A stretch of DNA of 6,347 nucleotides from Candidatus Nitrotoga sp. CP45 (GTDB lineage Bacteria; Bacteroidota; Bacteroidia; Flavobacteriales; Flavobacteriaceae): the NCBI GenBank assembly GCA_943329165.2, contig CALQCV020000122.1:1-6347 (forward strand), given 5' to 3'. Below the pieces are notes generated by a model. It worked only from the letters and a program-made list of their open reading frames with translations, was not told where the DNA came from and searched no databases. The translations under genes and the position numbers were made by a program. Of the stretch, positions 5,459 to 6,347 are shown piece after piece; within the stretch, counting starts at the first letter, position 1, and every line of letters starts with the position of its first letter.

Positions 5459-5908
5459 TTATTTTTTAAAAATTTTGTTTTTTGATTGTTCAAATTCGTT
5501 TAAATATTTCATACTTCCAATGCCTTTATTTACACTTTCCGAAATCATAGCCAGCGCTTTTTGCGTTTCTCTGAAGGCTACTTCCGGGTCATCATAAGTT
5601 CCCAAATCATTTGATTTAAGTTGATTATAATTGTTGAATGTAAATAAACCTACGCCAAGTAAAACTGCCACAGATGCAGCAACGGATAACCAAACCGTGC
5701 GTTTGCGTTTCCTAGTGTTTAACGGAATCGTTGCTTTAAATTGTTCTTGCTTTGCTTGAAAGGCATAACTAAATAGTGGTTTGTATTGCTCCAAAGGCGG
5801 AGCAACATCTGAAGAAGAAAAGTAATCTTTCAATTCTTTTTCTTCTGCAATACTGGTTTCTGCTTCGAAGTATTTTTCTAGTAAGTTTTCTATTTTATCC
5901 AATTCCAT
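5459..5908 (-). CDS. Single-pass membrane anti-sigma-factor-like protein
   Basis: This 149-aa protein has an acidic, helical N-terminal part (1-60, with LLEKYFEAETSIAEEKELKDYF), a basic stop-transfer patch (RKRKR, 66-70), one transmembrane helix (about 71-91) and a 58-residue outer segment. That layout, with the N-terminus in the cytoplasm to hold a sigma factor, fits membrane anti-sigma proteins of the Bacteroidetes. No HxxxCxxC zinc motif is present, so it is not a ZAS-type anti-sigma. Its ATG overlaps the sigma gene by 14 bp, suggesting translational coupling and balanced amounts. The specific partner and the inducing signal are inferred from position only. Confidence 0.75.
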   Translation of the reverse strand: MELDKIENLLEKYFEAETSIAEEKELKDYFSSSDVAPPLEQYKPLFSYAFQAKQEQFKATIPLNTRKRKRTVWLSVAASVAVLLGVGLFTFNNYNQLKSNDLGTYDDPEVAFRETQKALAMISESVNKGIGSMKYLNEFEQSKNKIFKK

Positions 5909-6347
5909 AACGATGTGTCTTTATCATTTTTTCTCTTATTACTTTTCGTGCTCTTGATAATGCGGTGCGAATGGCTTGCGCATTCATTTCTAAAACCTTG
6001 CCTATTTCCTCAAACTCCATTTCCTCAATGTCTCGCATTTGAACAATTAGCTTTTGCTGTTCGGGCAAGTTGTTGATTATTTTTTCTACCCATTCCCAAG
6101 TGTCAGCGTCTTCCACTTTTTGTTGCAAACTCGCTTCTCTGTCGGTGAAATTATTATGAACAATTTTCATGTTGCCCGCTCGTTTTGATTTCAATTGATC
6201 CAAACAATAATTTTTTGTCATCGTCATTGCCAAAGCTTCAACACTTCTGTATTCGTCCAAAATCTCATTCTTATTCCACAATTTTACCAAAACTTCCTGA
6301 GTTGCATCTTCAGCCTCTTCGGTACTAACGAGCAATCGTTTCGCCAC
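5895..6347 (-). CDS. ECF (group 4) RNA polymerase sigma factor, N-terminus beyond the window
   Basis: The visible 150 residues contain sigma region 2 (EEAEDATQEVLVKLWNK, 10-26, with the -10 recognition and melting segment continuing to about 60) and region 4 (LPEQQKLIVQMRD and the helix-turn-helix FEEIGKVLEMNAQAIRTALSRARK, about 94-135), with the short linker of ECF sigma factors and no region 3. The first codon in view is GTG at the window edge; comparison with the family suggests it is an internal valine and that some 20-30 residues lie outside, so the gene is partial. It leads the operon with an anti-sigma and two exported proteins, which are probable targets or modulators. The promoter is not visible. 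Confidence 0.9.
   Translation of the reverse strand: MAKRLLVSTEEAEDATQEVLVKLWNKNEILDEYRSVEALAMTMTKNYCLDQLKSKRAGNMKIVHNNFTDREASLQQKVEDADTWEWVEKIINNLPEQQKLIVQMRDIEEMEFEEIGKVLEMNAQAIRTALSRARKVIREKMIKTHRYGIG

Noticed and set aside
4328..5485. Several + strand frames across the DUF4252 genes
   Set aside because: They are antisense to genes with signal peptides, close packing and operon structure, and no promoter or recognisable domain supports them.
5446..5493. Upstream ATG at 5493 for the secreted DUF4252 protein
   Set aside because: It places 16 polar residues before the signal peptide and overlaps the end of the anti-sigma gene; ATG 5445 gives a standard signal sequence.

Overview
The window looks like a chromosomal segment of a low-GC member of the Bacteroidetes, most likely a Flavobacterium or close relative. 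The reasons are the AT-rich coding sequence, promoter boxes of the Bacteroidetes type (TAnnTTTG), the near absence of Shine-Dalgarno sequences, a CrtI with a lineage-typical N-terminus, and an ECF sigma / anti-sigma / paired DUF4252 operon of a kind I associate with this phylum. The genus is inferred; no species can be named from this sequence alone.

Layout, left to right. (1) 1-352: a promoter box at the left edge, tRNA-Lys(TTT), tRNA-Leu(GAG), and a long hairpin that probably ends this tRNA unit. (2) 353-528: non-coding, with a small hairpin, an imperfect 23-bp direct repeat and a weak terminator-like hairpin. (3) 533-4306, + strand: a carotenoid locus. A MerR-type regulator with a cobalamin-binding C-terminus (CarH/LitR class) has its own promoter box. 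It is followed by crtI (phytoene desaturase), crtB (phytoene synthase) and crtZ (carotenoid 3-hydroxylase), tightly packed and transcribed from a second promoter box just ahead of crtI. A hairpin terminator closes the unit. (4) 4372-6347, - strand and convergent: an ECF sigma factor cut by the right edge, a one-helix membrane anti-sigma-like protein overlapping it by 14 bp, a secreted DUF4252-like protein and a DUF4252-like lipoprotein, all in one operon.

How it works together. CrtB condenses two geranylgeranyl-PP to phytoene, CrtI desaturates it to lycopene, and CrtZ hydroxylates beta-ionone rings. No GGPP synthase or lycopene cyclase lies in the window, so the zeaxanthin-type pathway must be completed elsewhere. 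The regulator keeps both cobalamin-pocket signatures of photoreceptor CarH (W-x9-EH and E-x-H-x-x-G), so light-controlled, adenosylcobalamin-dependent repression of crtIBZ is the natural hypothesis. A perfect 8-bp inverted repeat straddling the crtI promoter box is the best operator candidate and the most interesting non-coding signal here. I see no clearly unprecedented system: the novelty lies in the operator architecture, the near-leaderless crtI transcript and the unexplored role of the DUF4252 pair.
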